Source: Phytoactinopolyspora alkaliphila (GTDB lineage: Bacteria; Actinomycetota; Actinomycetes; Jiangellales; Jiangellaceae). Taken from it: 64,000 nt of DNA. Below are positions 8,129 to 16,493 of the stretch, piece after piece; the first letter of the stretch is position 1; each line of letters starts with the position of its first letter. The notes under the pieces are model-generated. The model had not been told where the DNA came from and did not search any database. It saw only the letters and a list, made by a program, of their open reading frames with translations. The stretch lies in NCBI RefSeq assembly GCF_010550695.1, contig NZ_JAAGOB010000011.1, positions 1 through 64,000 of the forward strand, given 5' to 3'. The position numbers and the translations under genes are program-made.

Positions 8129-8767
8129 ATGACCGACACAGGCGGGGTGGCAGATCCGGCGGGACCGCCGGAGGACTCGCTCAGCGGATCGGATCTGCGC
8201 CAGGCGCCGGAGCACGATTTGCCGCCCACCAGTTACGCGCTGCTCGGCCTGCTGTCCTTCGGCCCGGAGCTCACTGGATACGAGCTGAAGCAGTGGGCCG
8301 ACTCCACGCTGCGCTTCTACTGGGTGGCACCGGCGATGAGCCAGGTCTACTCCGAGCTCACCCGTCTCGACCGGCTCGGTCTCCTGGAGTCCCGCGACGA
8401 CCGGACTGGTCAGCGACCGGCCCGGCGCTACAAGATCAGCGAACGCGGCATGGCCGAGCTGCGCCGCTGGCTCAGTGACACGCCGATCGACTTCCCGGTT
8501 CTCAAGCACCCGGCGGCTTTGCGCCTGCTGCTCGGGCACCTGGTCGATATCGACGTCACCCGCAAGATGCTCGGAGGGTACATAGCGCAGCTGGACGAAC
8601 GCCGCGCCGAACTGCAGGAGGTCCGCGACGGCCTGGGCTCGGACGCCACCTTCCGCTTCCCGGCGGAGGTCGCCCAGTGGGGGCTGTCCTATTACGACGA
8701 CGAGTCCCGCACGGTGCGCGAGATCGTGGACCGGCTGAGCAACCCGGAACCTCCAGACCCGGCCTGA
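8129..8767 (+). CDS. PadR-family transcriptional regulator
   Basis: The protein has 212 residues. A roughly 30-residue acidic N-terminal extension precedes the winged helix: TSYALLGLLSFGPELTGYEL, then YSELTRLDRLGLLESR, and a wing QRPARRYKISERG. The C-terminal half is a long helical dimerisation domain as in PadR subfamily 2 (Vir-like). AAGGAGAC lies directly before ATG 8129. PadR proteins repress adjacent stress or efflux genes and release DNA on ligand binding; the ligand here is unknown. Two matching palindromes in the upstream divergent region are its probable operators. The gene ends right at a decayed palindromic element. Confidence 0.92.
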   Translation: MTDTGGVADPAGPPEDSLSGSDLRQAPEHDLPPTSYALLGLLSFGPELTGYELKQWADSTLRFYWVAPAMSQVYSELTRLDRLGLLESRDDRTGQRPARRYKISERGMAELRRWLSDTPIDFPVLKHPAALRLLLGHLVDIDVTRKMLGGYIAQLDERRAELQEVRDGLGSDATFRFPAEVAQWGLSYYDDESRTVREIVDRLSNPEPPDPA

Positions 8768-8843
8768 ATGATCATGTAAACCATGCGTACCCCAGCGATA
8801 CCAGGTCTGCAAGCATGGTGAAGCACGTCAACGCATGGTGATG
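8768..8843. repeat. Decayed copy of the 88-bp palindrome family
   Basis: It begins AATGATCATGTAAACCATG, matching the left end of the perfect palindromes. It resumes their centre and right arm as GTCTGCAAGCATGGTGAAG with CACG. The inner stem is replaced and the right end is broken, leaving partial pairing (ACCATGCGT with ACGCATGGT). It lies between the convergent padR and dehydrogenase genes. Confidence 0.75.
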
Positions 8844-8883
8844 TGCCCGGTGGCAATCCGAGCACCGCTGATCAGCCGCCGAG

Positions 8884-9792
8884 CTACGGACCGACGACGA
8901 CGTTGGCCAGCGGATCCCCGGCCGCATACCGCTCCACCTGCGCCTTCACGAGCCTGCGCGCACGCGGGAGGAACGCCGACGACGAGCCGCCCACATGCGG
9001 CGACAGCAGGAGGTTCGGCACCGTCCACAGCGGGTGACCCTCTGGGGGCGGCTCGGGGTCGGTGACGTCGAGCGCGGCGCGAAGCCGCCCGGCGGACAGT
9101 TCGGCCACCAGTGCGTCGGTGTCCACCACACCCCCGCGCGCGACGTTGACCAGCAGGGCGTCGTCCTTCATCGACGCCAGGAACGTGGCGTCCACCATTC
9201 CCCGGGTCTCGTCGGTGAGCGGGCAGATCATGATGGCGACGTCGGCGTGTCCGACCAGCTCGGGCAAGGACTCGAATCCGGCCACGCCGTCGCGCGCGGT
9301 CCTGGCCACCCGCAGCACGTCGCATTCGAACGGCACCAGCCGGTCCTCGATGGCCCGGCCGATGGCGCCGTAGCCCACGATGAGCACCGTCTTGTCCGCG
9401 AGCGCCTCGTACACTCCGAAGGCCCACTCGCCGCGCTGGCGAGCCTCGACGAACGTCGGGATGCCGCGCAACGACGCCAGCGTCAAGGTCACGGCCAGTT
9501 CGGCGGTGCTCGCGTCGTGCACGCCGCGGGCGTTGCACAGGGTGATGCCTGGTCGCAGGTAAGGGCGGACATGCTCGTAACCCGCGGTCAGTGTCTGGAC
9601 CACGGAGAGCTGCGGCATCCGCGCAATGATGTCCCCGGTGTCGGCGGAGAAGGTGTACGGCATCACGTACATGCCCACCTGCCCGAGGACGTCGTCGTCG
9701 GGAAGCTCGTCGCCGCTGTCCCAGACATGAGTGTCGAGACTGTCGGCGATCGGCAAGTCGTCGGCCAGGGAGGGCAGGAGAAGAGCGGTCAC
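8884..9792 (-). CDS. D-isomer-specific 2-hydroxyacid dehydrogenase
   Basis: The protein has 302 residues and oxidises or reduces a 2-hydroxyacid/2-oxoacid pair with NAD(P). The Rossmann motif GYGAIG lies near residue 142. The catalytic Arg is in NVARGGVVDTDAL and the catalytic His in LSPHVGGSS. The acidic partner is probably in DPEPPPEGHPLW. The N-terminal substrate domain includes QTLTAGYEHV. The physiological substrate cannot be inferred. It starts with GTG 9792 and is divergent from the sugar dehydrogenase gene with under 50 bases between starts, so their promoters probably overlap. Confidence 0.92.
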   Translation of the reverse strand: MTALLLPSLADDLPIADSLDTHVWDSGDELPDDDVLGQVGMYVMPYTFSADTGDIIARMPQLSVVQTLTAGYEHVRPYLRPGITLCNARGVHDASTAELAVTLTLASLRGIPTFVEARQRGEWAFGVYEALADKTVLIVGYGAIGRAIEDRLVPFECDVLRVARTARDGVAGFESLPELVGHADVAIMICPLTDETRGMVDATFLASMKDDALLVNVARGGVVDTDALVAELSAGRLRAALDVTDPEPPPEGHPLWTVPNLLLSPHVGGSSSAFLPRARRLVKAQVERYAAGDPLANVVVGP

Positions 9793-9838
9793 CGGTCCAA
9801 ACTATCGTCCGCGCGTGACGGTGACAGCCTGTGGCACG

Positions 9839-11026
9839 ATGGGAGAGGTGAAAGCCTCGCGACTCATCGGGTTTCTGGCCGCTGCGGCCCTCGTCGTCGC
9901 TGGATGCGGGAACGACGACGAGCCGGACGCCGCGCCGCCCACCGCCACCGACTTCCCCGGCGCGGAGCCACCGGGCACCGGGCCGCCACACACGGAATCA
10001 CCGGAACCGGATTCGACCACGCCGCACGTCACCGCCAGTCCGCCGAGCACGCCAGTGCCCGGCCCCGTGGAACCCACCGACGTCGAAGAGTTGGCCACAG
10101 GCCTGGACGCGCCGTGGAGTATCGCGTTCCTCCCGGACGGCGACGCCCTGGTGTCTCAGCGCGATGCCGGCACCGTGGTCCACGTCTCGCAGGACGGCGA
10201 GCAGACGGAGGTCGGCGAGGTACCCGGTGTCGACGGAGACGTGGAGGGTGGCCTGCTGGGTATCGCCTTCGACCCCGAATCGCCGGAGACGCTGTACGCG
10301 TACGCGACCATGGGCAGTGAGAACCAGGTTGTGCGCACTACATATACCGACGGCGAGTTCGGCGAGTTCGAGACTGTCCTCGACGGCATCCCCGCGTCCT
10401 CGCGGCACAACGGCGGGCGGATCGTCTTCGGCCCCGACGGCATGCTCTACGTCGCCACGGGCGACGCCGGCGACGGCTCCAACTCCCCGGACCTCGACAC
10501 GCTGGCGGGCAAGATCCTCCGCGTCACCCCGGACGGCGACATCCCCGGTGACAACCCGCTCGGCGATTCGCCGATCTACTCGTACGGTCATCGAAACGTG
10601 CAGGGGCTGGCCTTCGACGACGACGCCCAGCTGTGGGCCAGCGAGTTCGGCGACAGCACCGCTGACGAGCTGAACCTCATCGAACCGGGCGGCGACTACG
10701 GCTGGCCGGACGTCGAAGGGATCGCCGAGAACGACGAGTACATCGACCCGGAGCTCGAATGGCCGGTCGCCGACGCGTCCCCAAGCGGGCTGGCCTACGT
10801 GGCACAGACGCTGTTCATGGCGTCCCTGCGAGGCTCGGTGCTCTGGCAGATCCCCCTGTCCGACGGCGAAGTCGGAGATCCCGAAGAGTTCATCGGCGAC
10901 TACGGACGGCTACGAGACGCCGCAGTCGCGCCGGACGGTTCTCTGTGGGTGCTGACCAACAACACCGACGGCCGCAGGGACCCGAACCAGGGAGACGACC
11001 GGATCCTGCGCATCACCGTCGAATGA
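9839..11026 (+). CDS. PQQ-dependent sugar dehydrogenase-family lipoprotein
   Basis: The protein has 395 residues. A lipoprotein signal ends LVVAGC, so the mature Cys would be lipidated and the protein held outside the membrane. A Thr/Pro/Glu-rich linker (about 25-75) follows. Then comes a six-bladed propeller of the soluble glucose/aldose dehydrogenase type: GLDAPWSIAFLPDG, HNGGRIVFGPDGMLYVATGD with the catalytic His, YSYGHRNVQGLAFD, GDYGWP. The family oxidises aldoses using PQQ; no PQQ synthesis genes are here. Start ATG 9839 is favoured because it leads into the signal. GTG 9848 (VKASRL) is an alternative, and neither has a well-spaced ribosome site. Confidence 0.88.
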   Translation: MGEVKASRLIGFLAAAALVVAGCGNDDEPDAAPPTATDFPGAEPPGTGPPHTESPEPDSTTPHVTASPPSTPVPGPVEPTDVEELATGLDAPWSIAFLPDGDALVSQRDAGTVVHVSQDGEQTEVGEVPGVDGDVEGGLLGIAFDPESPETLYAYATMGSENQVVRTTYTDGEFGEFETVLDGIPASSRHNGGRIVFGPDGMLYVATGDAGDGSNSPDLDTLAGKILRVTPDGDIPGDNPLGDSPIYSYGHRNVQGLAFDDDAQLWASEFGDSTADELNLIEPGGDYGWPDVEGIAENDEYIDPELEWPVADASPSGLAYVAQTLFMASLRGSVLWQIPLSDGEVGDPEEFIGDYGRLRDAAVAPDGSLWVLTNNTDGRRDPNQGDDRILRITVE

Positions 11027-11069
11027 CCGCCCCCAAATGATTATGAGCGCGCGAGTTAGGGTGGCTTGC

Positions 11070-11918
11070 ATGGCCCAGAGGGATCGACCCGCACGCCGCG
11101 CGCGGCGCATCACCAGACTTCAGGTGATCCGCACCGAGTGGCTGACCCCTCACATGGTCCGCGTGGTCGCAGGAGGGTCCGGCTTCGTCGACTTCGTGAA
11201 CAACCCCTACACCGACCGGTACGTCAAACTCCTGTTCCTCACGCCAGGCGTGGAGTATCCGAATCCGATGGACGTCGCCGAGGTCCGCTCGAGCATGCCA
11301 CGGGAACACTGGCCGGTCACCCGCACCTACACGGTCCGCTACGTCGACACATCGGCCGGTGAGATCGCCATCGACTTCGTCGTCCACGGCGACGAGGGGC
11401 TGGCCGCGCCCTGGGCGGCGACCGCCCAGCCGGGCGATGACATCTGCTTCTTCGGTCCTAGCGGTGCCTACGCTCCCAGCCAGGACGCGGACTGGCATCT
11501 CCTTGCCGGCGACGAGGCCGCGCTGCCGGCCATCGCCTCCGCCCTTGAGGCGATGCCGAGCGGCCATCGTGTACGCGTGCTCATCGAGGTCGCCGACGCG
11601 ACCGAGGAGCAGCCGCTGATCACCGCTGGTGACGCTGCCATCACCTGGCTGCACCGCGACGGCGCGCCGCCGGGAGACGTGAGCCGGCTCATCGACGCCG
11701 TCAAAGCGGAACCATGGCTGCCCGGCCGCGCCAACGTGTTCGTCCACGGTGAGTCTCGCCTGGTCAAGGGTCTGCGCAGCTACTTCCTCGATGAGCGCGG
11801 CGTCGACCCGGAATTCTTGTCTTTGTCCGGATACTGGCGTACCGGACTGATCGAGGACGAGTTCCAGGCCTGGAAGAAGACCGACTCCGCCCGCGAGACC
11901 GCGAGCGGCCGGCGCTGA
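11070..11918 (+). CDS. Siderophore-interacting protein (ferric-siderophore reductase family)
   Basis: The protein has 282 residues. The N-terminal FAD-binding domain contains RTYTVRYVD (isoalloxazine/ribityl contact). The C-terminal NAD(P)H-binding domain contains WHLLAGDEAALPAIASAL. The tail SGYWRTGLIEDEFQAWK is diagnostic of the SIP family. It reduces and releases iron from imported ferric siderophores in the cytoplasm. ATG 11070 is preferred over the upstream ATG at 11037. The stop overlaps the helicase start (TGATG), so the two are translationally coupled. A weak TTAGG-like half-site lies upstream, but it is not a convincing iron box. Confidence 0.9.
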   Translation: MAQRDRPARRARRITRLQVIRTEWLTPHMVRVVAGGSGFVDFVNNPYTDRYVKLLFLTPGVEYPNPMDVAEVRSSMPREHWPVTRTYTVRYVDTSAGEIAIDFVVHGDEGLAAPWAATAQPGDDICFFGPSGAYAPSQDADWHLLAGDEAALPAIASALEAMPSGHRVRVLIEVADATEEQPLITAGDAAITWLHRDGAPPGDVSRLIDAVKAEPWLPGRANVFVHGESRLVKGLRSYFLDERGVDPEFLSLSGYWRTGLIEDEFQAWKKTDSARETASGRR

Positions 11919-14434
11919 TGACGCCGTCTCTGGTCACGCCGGAAAGCACCGAGCCGGACGCCCTCTACGACGCCTTCACCACGTGGGCGTCCGAGCGCGG
12001 CTTCGAGCTGTACCCCGCCCAGCAGGAGGCGCTGATCGAGCTGGTCTCCGGCTCGCACGTCATCTTGAACACCCCCACCGGATCAGGCAAGAGCCTAGTG
12101 GCCGTCGGCGCCCATTTCGCGGCGCTCAGCACGGGCCGCCGCACGTTCTACTCGGCGCCGTTGAAGGCTCTGGTGTCGGAGAAGTTCTTCGACCTGATCG
12201 CCACATTCGGCGCCGCCAACGTCGGCATGATGACCGGTGACTCCAGCGTCAACCCTGGCGCGCCGATCATCTGCTGCACAGCCGAGATCCTGGCCAACAT
12301 CGCCCTGCGCGACGGTGCCGACGCGGACGTCGGCCAGGTGGTGATGGACGAGTTCCACTTCTACGCCGACCCGCAGCGCGGCTGGGCGTGGCAGGTTCCC
12401 CTGCTCGAGCTGCCGCACACGCAGTTCCTCCTGATGTCGGCCACGCTTGGCGACGTCAGCTTCTTCTATAAGGACCTGTCCCAGCGCACCGGACGCGACG
12501 TCGCGGTCGTGGCTTCGGACACCCGCCCTGTGCCGCTGACCTTCTCCTACTCCACCGAGTCGATCCACGAGCTCCTCGACGAGCTGTTGTCCACGCACCG
12601 TGCCCCGGTCTACGTCGTGCACTTCACCCAGGCGTCGGCGATCGAACGAGCGCAGGCTTTGACCAGCGTCAACGTCGCCAGCAGAGCAGACCGGGACCGG
12701 ATCGCGGCGGAAATTGGCGGGTTCCGCTTCCACGCGGGGTTCGGCAAAGTGCTCAACCGCCTGGTCCGGCACGGGATCGGGGTCCACCACGCCGGGATGC
12801 TGCCGAAGTACCGCCGGCTGGTGGAACGGCTCACCCAGGCCGGCCTGCTGAAGGTCATCTGCGGCACCGACACGCTCGGCGTCGGCATCAACGTGCCGAT
12901 CCGCACGGTCCTGTTGTCCGGCCTCGCCAAGTACGACGGCACCAGGACCCGGCATCTGAGCGCCCGGGAGTTCCACCAGATCGCCGGGCGGGCCGGGCGC
13001 GCCGGCTACGACACCGTCGGCGAGGTGATCGTGCAGGCTCCGGAGCACGTCGTCGAGAATGAGAAAGCCCTGACCAAGGCCGGTGACGACCCGAAGAAGC
13101 GACGCAAGGTGGTTCGCAAGAAGCCGCCGGAGGGTTTCGTCTCCTGGGGCGAGAAGACGTTCGAACGGCTCGTCGAGTCTCCGCCCGAACCGCTGACCTC
13201 GAGCTTCGCGGTCAGCCACACGATGGTGCTGTCCGTCGCCGGCCGCCCGGGCGATGCCTTCGAGGCGATGCGCAAGCTGCTGACCGAGAACCACGAACCC
13301 CGCCCCGCTCAGCGCCGCCACATCCGCCGTGCCGTCGCAATCTATCGCGCACTGTTGCAGAGCGGCGTCATCGAGCGGCTCGACGTGCCTGACGAGCAGG
13401 GGCGCACCGTGCGGCTCACCGTCGATCCGCAGTCCGACTTCGCCCTCAACCAGCCGTTGTCGCCGTTCGCGCTGGCGGCGTTCGAGCTCCTCGACCGCGA
13501 GTCCCCCACCTACGCGCTTGACGTGCTCTCTGTGGTCGAGTCCACGCTGGACGATCCTCGCCAGGTGCTCTCCGCACAACAGAACAAGGCGCGCGGTGAA
13601 GCGGTGGCCGCGATGAAGGCCGAGGGCATCGAGTACGACGAGCGGATGGAACTGCTCGAGGACGTGACCTATCCGAAGCCGCTGGAAGAGCTCCTCGAAG
13701 CGGCGTTCGACATGTACCGGCGGACCAATCCTTGGGTGGCCGACCACGAGCTGTCCCCGAAGTCCGTCGCCCGTGACCTGTTCGAGCGGGCCATGAGTTT
13801 TGGCGACTTCGTCCGCTTCTACCAGCTGGCGCGCTCCGAGGGCGCACTGCTGCGATATCTCGCCGACGCCTACCGTGCCCTGCGGCAGACGGTGCAAGAG
13901 GACGTCCGCACCGAGGAGCTCAGCGACATCATCGAGTGGCTCGGCGAGCTGGTCCGCCAGGTCGACTCCAGCCTGCTCGACGAGTGGGAGAAGCTGCAGC
14001 ACCCGGAAGCGCTCGAGGACGGGGACGGCTACGACGAGGGTCCCCCCGGCGAGACGACGCGCCCCCTCACCGCGAACCGGCGCGCGTTCACGGTGGCCGT
14101 GCGCAACGCCATGTTCCGCCGGGTGGAACTGATGGCCCGGGAGAAGTGGGAAGAGCTGGGCGAGCTCGACGCGGAGTCCGGCTGGAACGCCGACGCGTGG
14201 GCCGACGCCCTGGATGCCTACTTCGACGAGCACGACGAGGTCCTCCTCGGCCCGGACGCTCGCAGCGCCAAGATGCTGATCATCACCGAGCACCCCGACC
14301 AATGGGAGGTCCGGCAGATCATCGACGATCCTGCCGGCGATCACGACTGGGGATTCACGGCGGTGATCGACTTCGCCGCGTCGAACGAGGCAGGACACCC
14401 GGTGGTCACCATCACCGCCGCGGGCCAGTTGTAA
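11918..14434 (+). CDS. Ski2-like DEAD/DEAH-box helicase (DUF3516-type C-terminus)
   Basis: The protein has 838 residues. Walker A TPTGSGKS is at 52-59, the Walker B variant DEFHFY sits where DEAH is expected, motif III is MSATL, and motif VI is QIAGRAGRAGYD. These mark a superfamily 2, Ski2-like RNA or DNA helicase. The basic stretch KKRRKVVRKKPPEG follows the helicase core, and the C-terminal third is an acidic alpha-rich domain of the actinobacterial DUF3516 type. It may act in RNA turnover; this is inference. It is coupled to the siderophore-interacting gene by a one-base stop-start overlap. The functional link is unclear. Confidence 0.92.
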   Translation: MTPSLVTPESTEPDALYDAFTTWASERGFELYPAQQEALIELVSGSHVILNTPTGSGKSLVAVGAHFAALSTGRRTFYSAPLKALVSEKFFDLIATFGAANVGMMTGDSSVNPGAPIICCTAEILANIALRDGADADVGQVVMDEFHFYADPQRGWAWQVPLLELPHTQFLLMSATLGDVSFFYKDLSQRTGRDVAVVASDTRPVPLTFSYSTESIHELLDELLSTHRAPVYVVHFTQASAIERAQALTSVNVASRADRDRIAAEIGGFRFHAGFGKVLNRLVRHGIGVHHAGMLPKYRRLVERLTQAGLLKVICGTDTLGVGINVPIRTVLLSGLAKYDGTRTRHLSAREFHQIAGRAGRAGYDTVGEVIVQAPEHVVENEKALTKAGDDPKKRRKVVRKKPPEGFVSWGEKTFERLVESPPEPLTSSFAVSHTMVLSVAGRPGDAFEAMRKLLTENHEPRPAQRRHIRRAVAIYRALLQSGVIERLDVPDEQGRTVRLTVDPQSDFALNQPLSPFALAAFELLDRESPTYALDVLSVVESTLDDPRQVLSAQQNKARGEAVAAMKAEGIEYDERMELLEDVTYPKPLEELLEAAFDMYRRTNPWVADHELSPKSVARDLFERAMSFGDFVRFYQLARSEGALLRYLADAYRALRQTVQEDVRTEELSDIIEWLGELVRQVDSSLLDEWEKLQHPEALEDGDGYDEGPPGETTRPLTANRRAFTVAVRNAMFRRVELMAREKWEELGELDAESGWNADAWADALDAYFDEHDEVLLGPDARSAKMLIITEHPDQWEVRQIIDDPAGDHDWGFTAVIDFAASNEAGHPVVTITAAGQL

Positions 14435-14455
14435 CCCGCGCGCCGGACAGAGAAC

Positions 14456-14503
14456 GATCAGATGGCACATGCAGCACCGCAGGGCGCACAGCGTCATCTG
14501 ATC
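14456..14503. repeat. 9-bp inverted repeat after the helicase gene
   Basis: GATCAGATG (14456-14464) pairs with CATCTGATC (14495-14503) across a 30-base loop, 21 bases after the helicase stop. It may form a weak transcript-end hairpin. No T-run follows. Confidence 0.35.
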
Positions 14504-14533
14504 CGAGTGAGCACCCCCGGATAGGCTGCCCTG

Positions 14534-15397
14534 GTGGTGGACATCGACTCCGTGCTTCGCCTGCACCTGCCGCACTATGACGTGGTCTCTCTCACCGAGC
14601 TCGGGCAGGGTCTCGACAACGTCGTCTACCTTGTGAACGACGAGCTGGTCGTCCGGATCAGCAAGGAATCCGACGCGGTCCAGCGCGCGGAGACCACCCG
14701 GCGCGAAGCCGGCCTCCTGGCGGCGCTGACCGGATGGTCCACGTTGCCGATCCCACAGCCGATCTTCGCGGACATCGAACAGGGCGCCCTCGCGTACACC
14801 GCGCTGCCGGGCCGTCCGCTCAACCAGCGGCCCGTCGCCGAACCGATCCGGTTGGCGCCGGTCCTGGGTGGATTCCTCAGCCGGCTGCACCAGGCACCGC
14901 TCGACGCCGTGAACACGCTGGTGTCGCCCGATCCGTACCCCATGACCGCATGGCGGGACGACGCCGAATTCGCGTACAGGGAGGTTTCACAGCACATAAC
15001 GCCGCCAGTTCGTCGCCCGATTGAGCGTTTCCTGGCGAGCACTCCGCCGCCCGAGCCTCGAACCGTCACGCTCTGCCACAACGATCTGGGTACCGAGCAC
15101 ATCCTGGCCGGCACAGACACGGACGAGATCACCGGGATCATCGACTGGACGGATGCGGCACTCGCCGATCCGATGCGTGATCTCGCCCTGATCTTTCGCG
15201 ATCTCGGACCGGACGTCTTCGACGCGACGATCGCCAACTACGCCGAGCCTCCGGATGCCGGCGACCGCGCACGAGCTGTCTTCTACGCCCGATGCTCAGT
15301 CCTCGAGGACATCGCCTACGGTGTGACGTCCGGTGCGCAGCACTACGCCGACGCCGGGATCGCGCACCTCGCATGGATCTTCTCGGCTCACTCGTGA
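14534..15397 (+). CDS. Aminoglycoside/choline kinase-fold phosphotransferase
   Basis: The protein has 287 residues with an APH fold. The N-lobe has an invariant-lysine-like VVRISKES. The catalytic loop is LCHNDLGTEHIL (Asp in HND) and the metal-binding motif is GIIDWTDAALADP. The family transfers ATP phosphate to an antibiotic or small-metabolite hydroxyl; nothing shows resistance activity here. It starts at one of two adjacent GTG codons (14534 or 14537). It lies about 100 bases after the helicase gene and convergent with a methyltransferase gene, with a 64-bp palindromic element between them. Confidence 0.88.
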   Translation: MVDIDSVLRLHLPHYDVVSLTELGQGLDNVVYLVNDELVVRISKESDAVQRAETTRREAGLLAALTGWSTLPIPQPIFADIEQGALAYTALPGRPLNQRPVAEPIRLAPVLGGFLSRLHQAPLDAVNTLVSPDPYPMTAWRDDAEFAYREVSQHITPPVRRPIERFLASTPPPEPRTVTLCHNDLGTEHILAGTDTDEITGIIDWTDAALADPMRDLALIFRDLGPDVFDATIANYAEPPDAGDRARAVFYARCSVLEDIAYGVTSGAQHYADAGIAHLAWIFSAHS

Positions 15398-15431
15398 CCT
15401 ATCAGCGTCGTGCAGGCACTGGCCCACTCCC

Positions 15432-15495
15432 CTGCCCATGATCATTGACGATCGGGGACCTCATTGGGTGCGGGAAAGCCGATGATCATGGGCAG
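15432..15495. repeat. 64-bp TGATCAT-armed element, copy 1
   Basis: The perfect 14-bp arms CTGCCCATGATCAT (15432-15445) and ATGATCATGGGCAG (15482-15495) enclose a 36-base core. An element of identical total length and arm design lies at 35116-35179, and the cores agree at about 21 of 36 positions. It lies between convergent genes and provides the stop and last codons of the methyltransferase gene. Confidence 0.85.
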
Positions 15496-16339
15496 AACCC
15501 TCCGGCTTGGTTCCGACGCCGACGTTGAGCTCGGTGTGGATCACGGCGCCGGGTTCACCACCGGAACGTTCGCGGAGCATCCCGTCCAGCACTCGCTGCG
15601 TTTCGACCTGATGCTCGCGGGTCAGGCTCGCGATCATCTGCGCCCCGATCGGGTGGCCGGACGCGATGAAGTTCCACAAGTGCATGGCCGATTCGACCGG
15701 CATGTCCCACGTGGTCGTCTCCACCGTCACGTCCGTCAGGCCCGCTTCGGCGAGCCTGGCGCGAAACACCGCCGGGTCCGACACCTGGAACGGCAGTGGC
15801 GGTTGGTCCACCGGCATCGGCGTGAAATCGGGGACGGCCGCTTTCGCGGCGCCCACGAAGAAGCCGAGGAACTCGGCCCTCTCAAGCGCGCCGAACGCGA
15901 CGACGAGTACCGTACCGCCGGGCTTGGTGACGCGCACCATCTCCGCCAGCCCACGTTTCATGTCCGGGAACACCGATACGCCGTTCTGTGACACGGACAC
16001 GTCGAACGTATCGTCGTCGAACTCCAGGGCGCTGCCGTCCATGACCCGGCCAGCGACGTTCGTCAAGCCATCCGTCCGAGCGCGGGCCTGAAGCCGTTCG
16101 ATCATCGCGGGCGCGATGTCGACTGCGACCACCTCCGCGCCGAGCCGCGCAGCGGGTAGGCTCAGCGCACCGCTGCCGGCGGCCACGTCGAGGAGCCGGG
16201 TACCCGTATCCAGACCGAGCCGGCCGAGGATCCGCTCGCCGAACCCGATCGTCTCCGGGGTCGCGAACTCGTCGAATCTGGGAGCTATCGCCTCCCAGGC
16301 GTCTCTGATCTGCTCTGTACTCGGTGCTTGTGCGGTCAT
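15461..16339 (-). CDS. Class I SAM-dependent methyltransferase
   Basis: The protein has 292 residues. The start at ATG 16339 has GGAGG four bases upstream. Motif I LLDVAAGSGALSLPAARL binds the methionine moiety, VVAVDIAPAMIERL carries the acidic ribose ligand, and FDVSVSQNGVSVFPD is the post-motif strand. This is the UbiE/Methyltransf_11 type with unknown acceptor. It follows the LuxR-type regulator on the same strand by about 155 bases and may be its target or operon partner. The last residues (HDHRLSRTQ) and TGA are encoded by the 64-bp palindromic element, so the natural C-terminus may have been altered. Confidence 0.9.
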   Translation of the reverse strand: MTAQAPSTEQIRDAWEAIAPRFDEFATPETIGFGERILGRLGLDTGTRLLDVAAGSGALSLPAARLGAEVVAVDIAPAMIERLQARARTDGLTNVAGRVMDGSALEFDDDTFDVSVSQNGVSVFPDMKRGLAEMVRVTKPGGTVLVVAFGALERAEFLGFFVGAAKAAVPDFTPMPVDQPPLPFQVSDPAVFRARLAEAGLTDVTVETTTWDMPVESAMHLWNFIASGHPIGAQMIASLTREHQVETQRVLDGMLRERSGGEPGAVIHTELNVGVGTKPEGSAHDHRLSRTQ

Positions 16340-16493
16340 GGTTCCTCCCTCTCTCGTCATGCCTGTGAGAACAGGGTCGCCGCCCGCGGGTGGCCGCCGC
16401 ATCGGGCAGACACCCCACGTCGGTCCGGACGCCGTCCATGGGCAGTTCTCCGCATGCTGACAACGCGTCGCCGGCTCCCGCCCACGAACGCGT

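Noticed and set aside
11048-11070. Possible iron-box before the siderophore-interacting gene
   Set aside because: TTAGGGTGGCT matches only the first half of the TTAGGTTAGGCTAACCTAA consensus and lacks a symmetric partner.
12095-14890. 931-codon minus-strand open frame opposite the helicase
   Set aside because: It is an antisense shadow of the Ski2-like gene, without recognisable domains.
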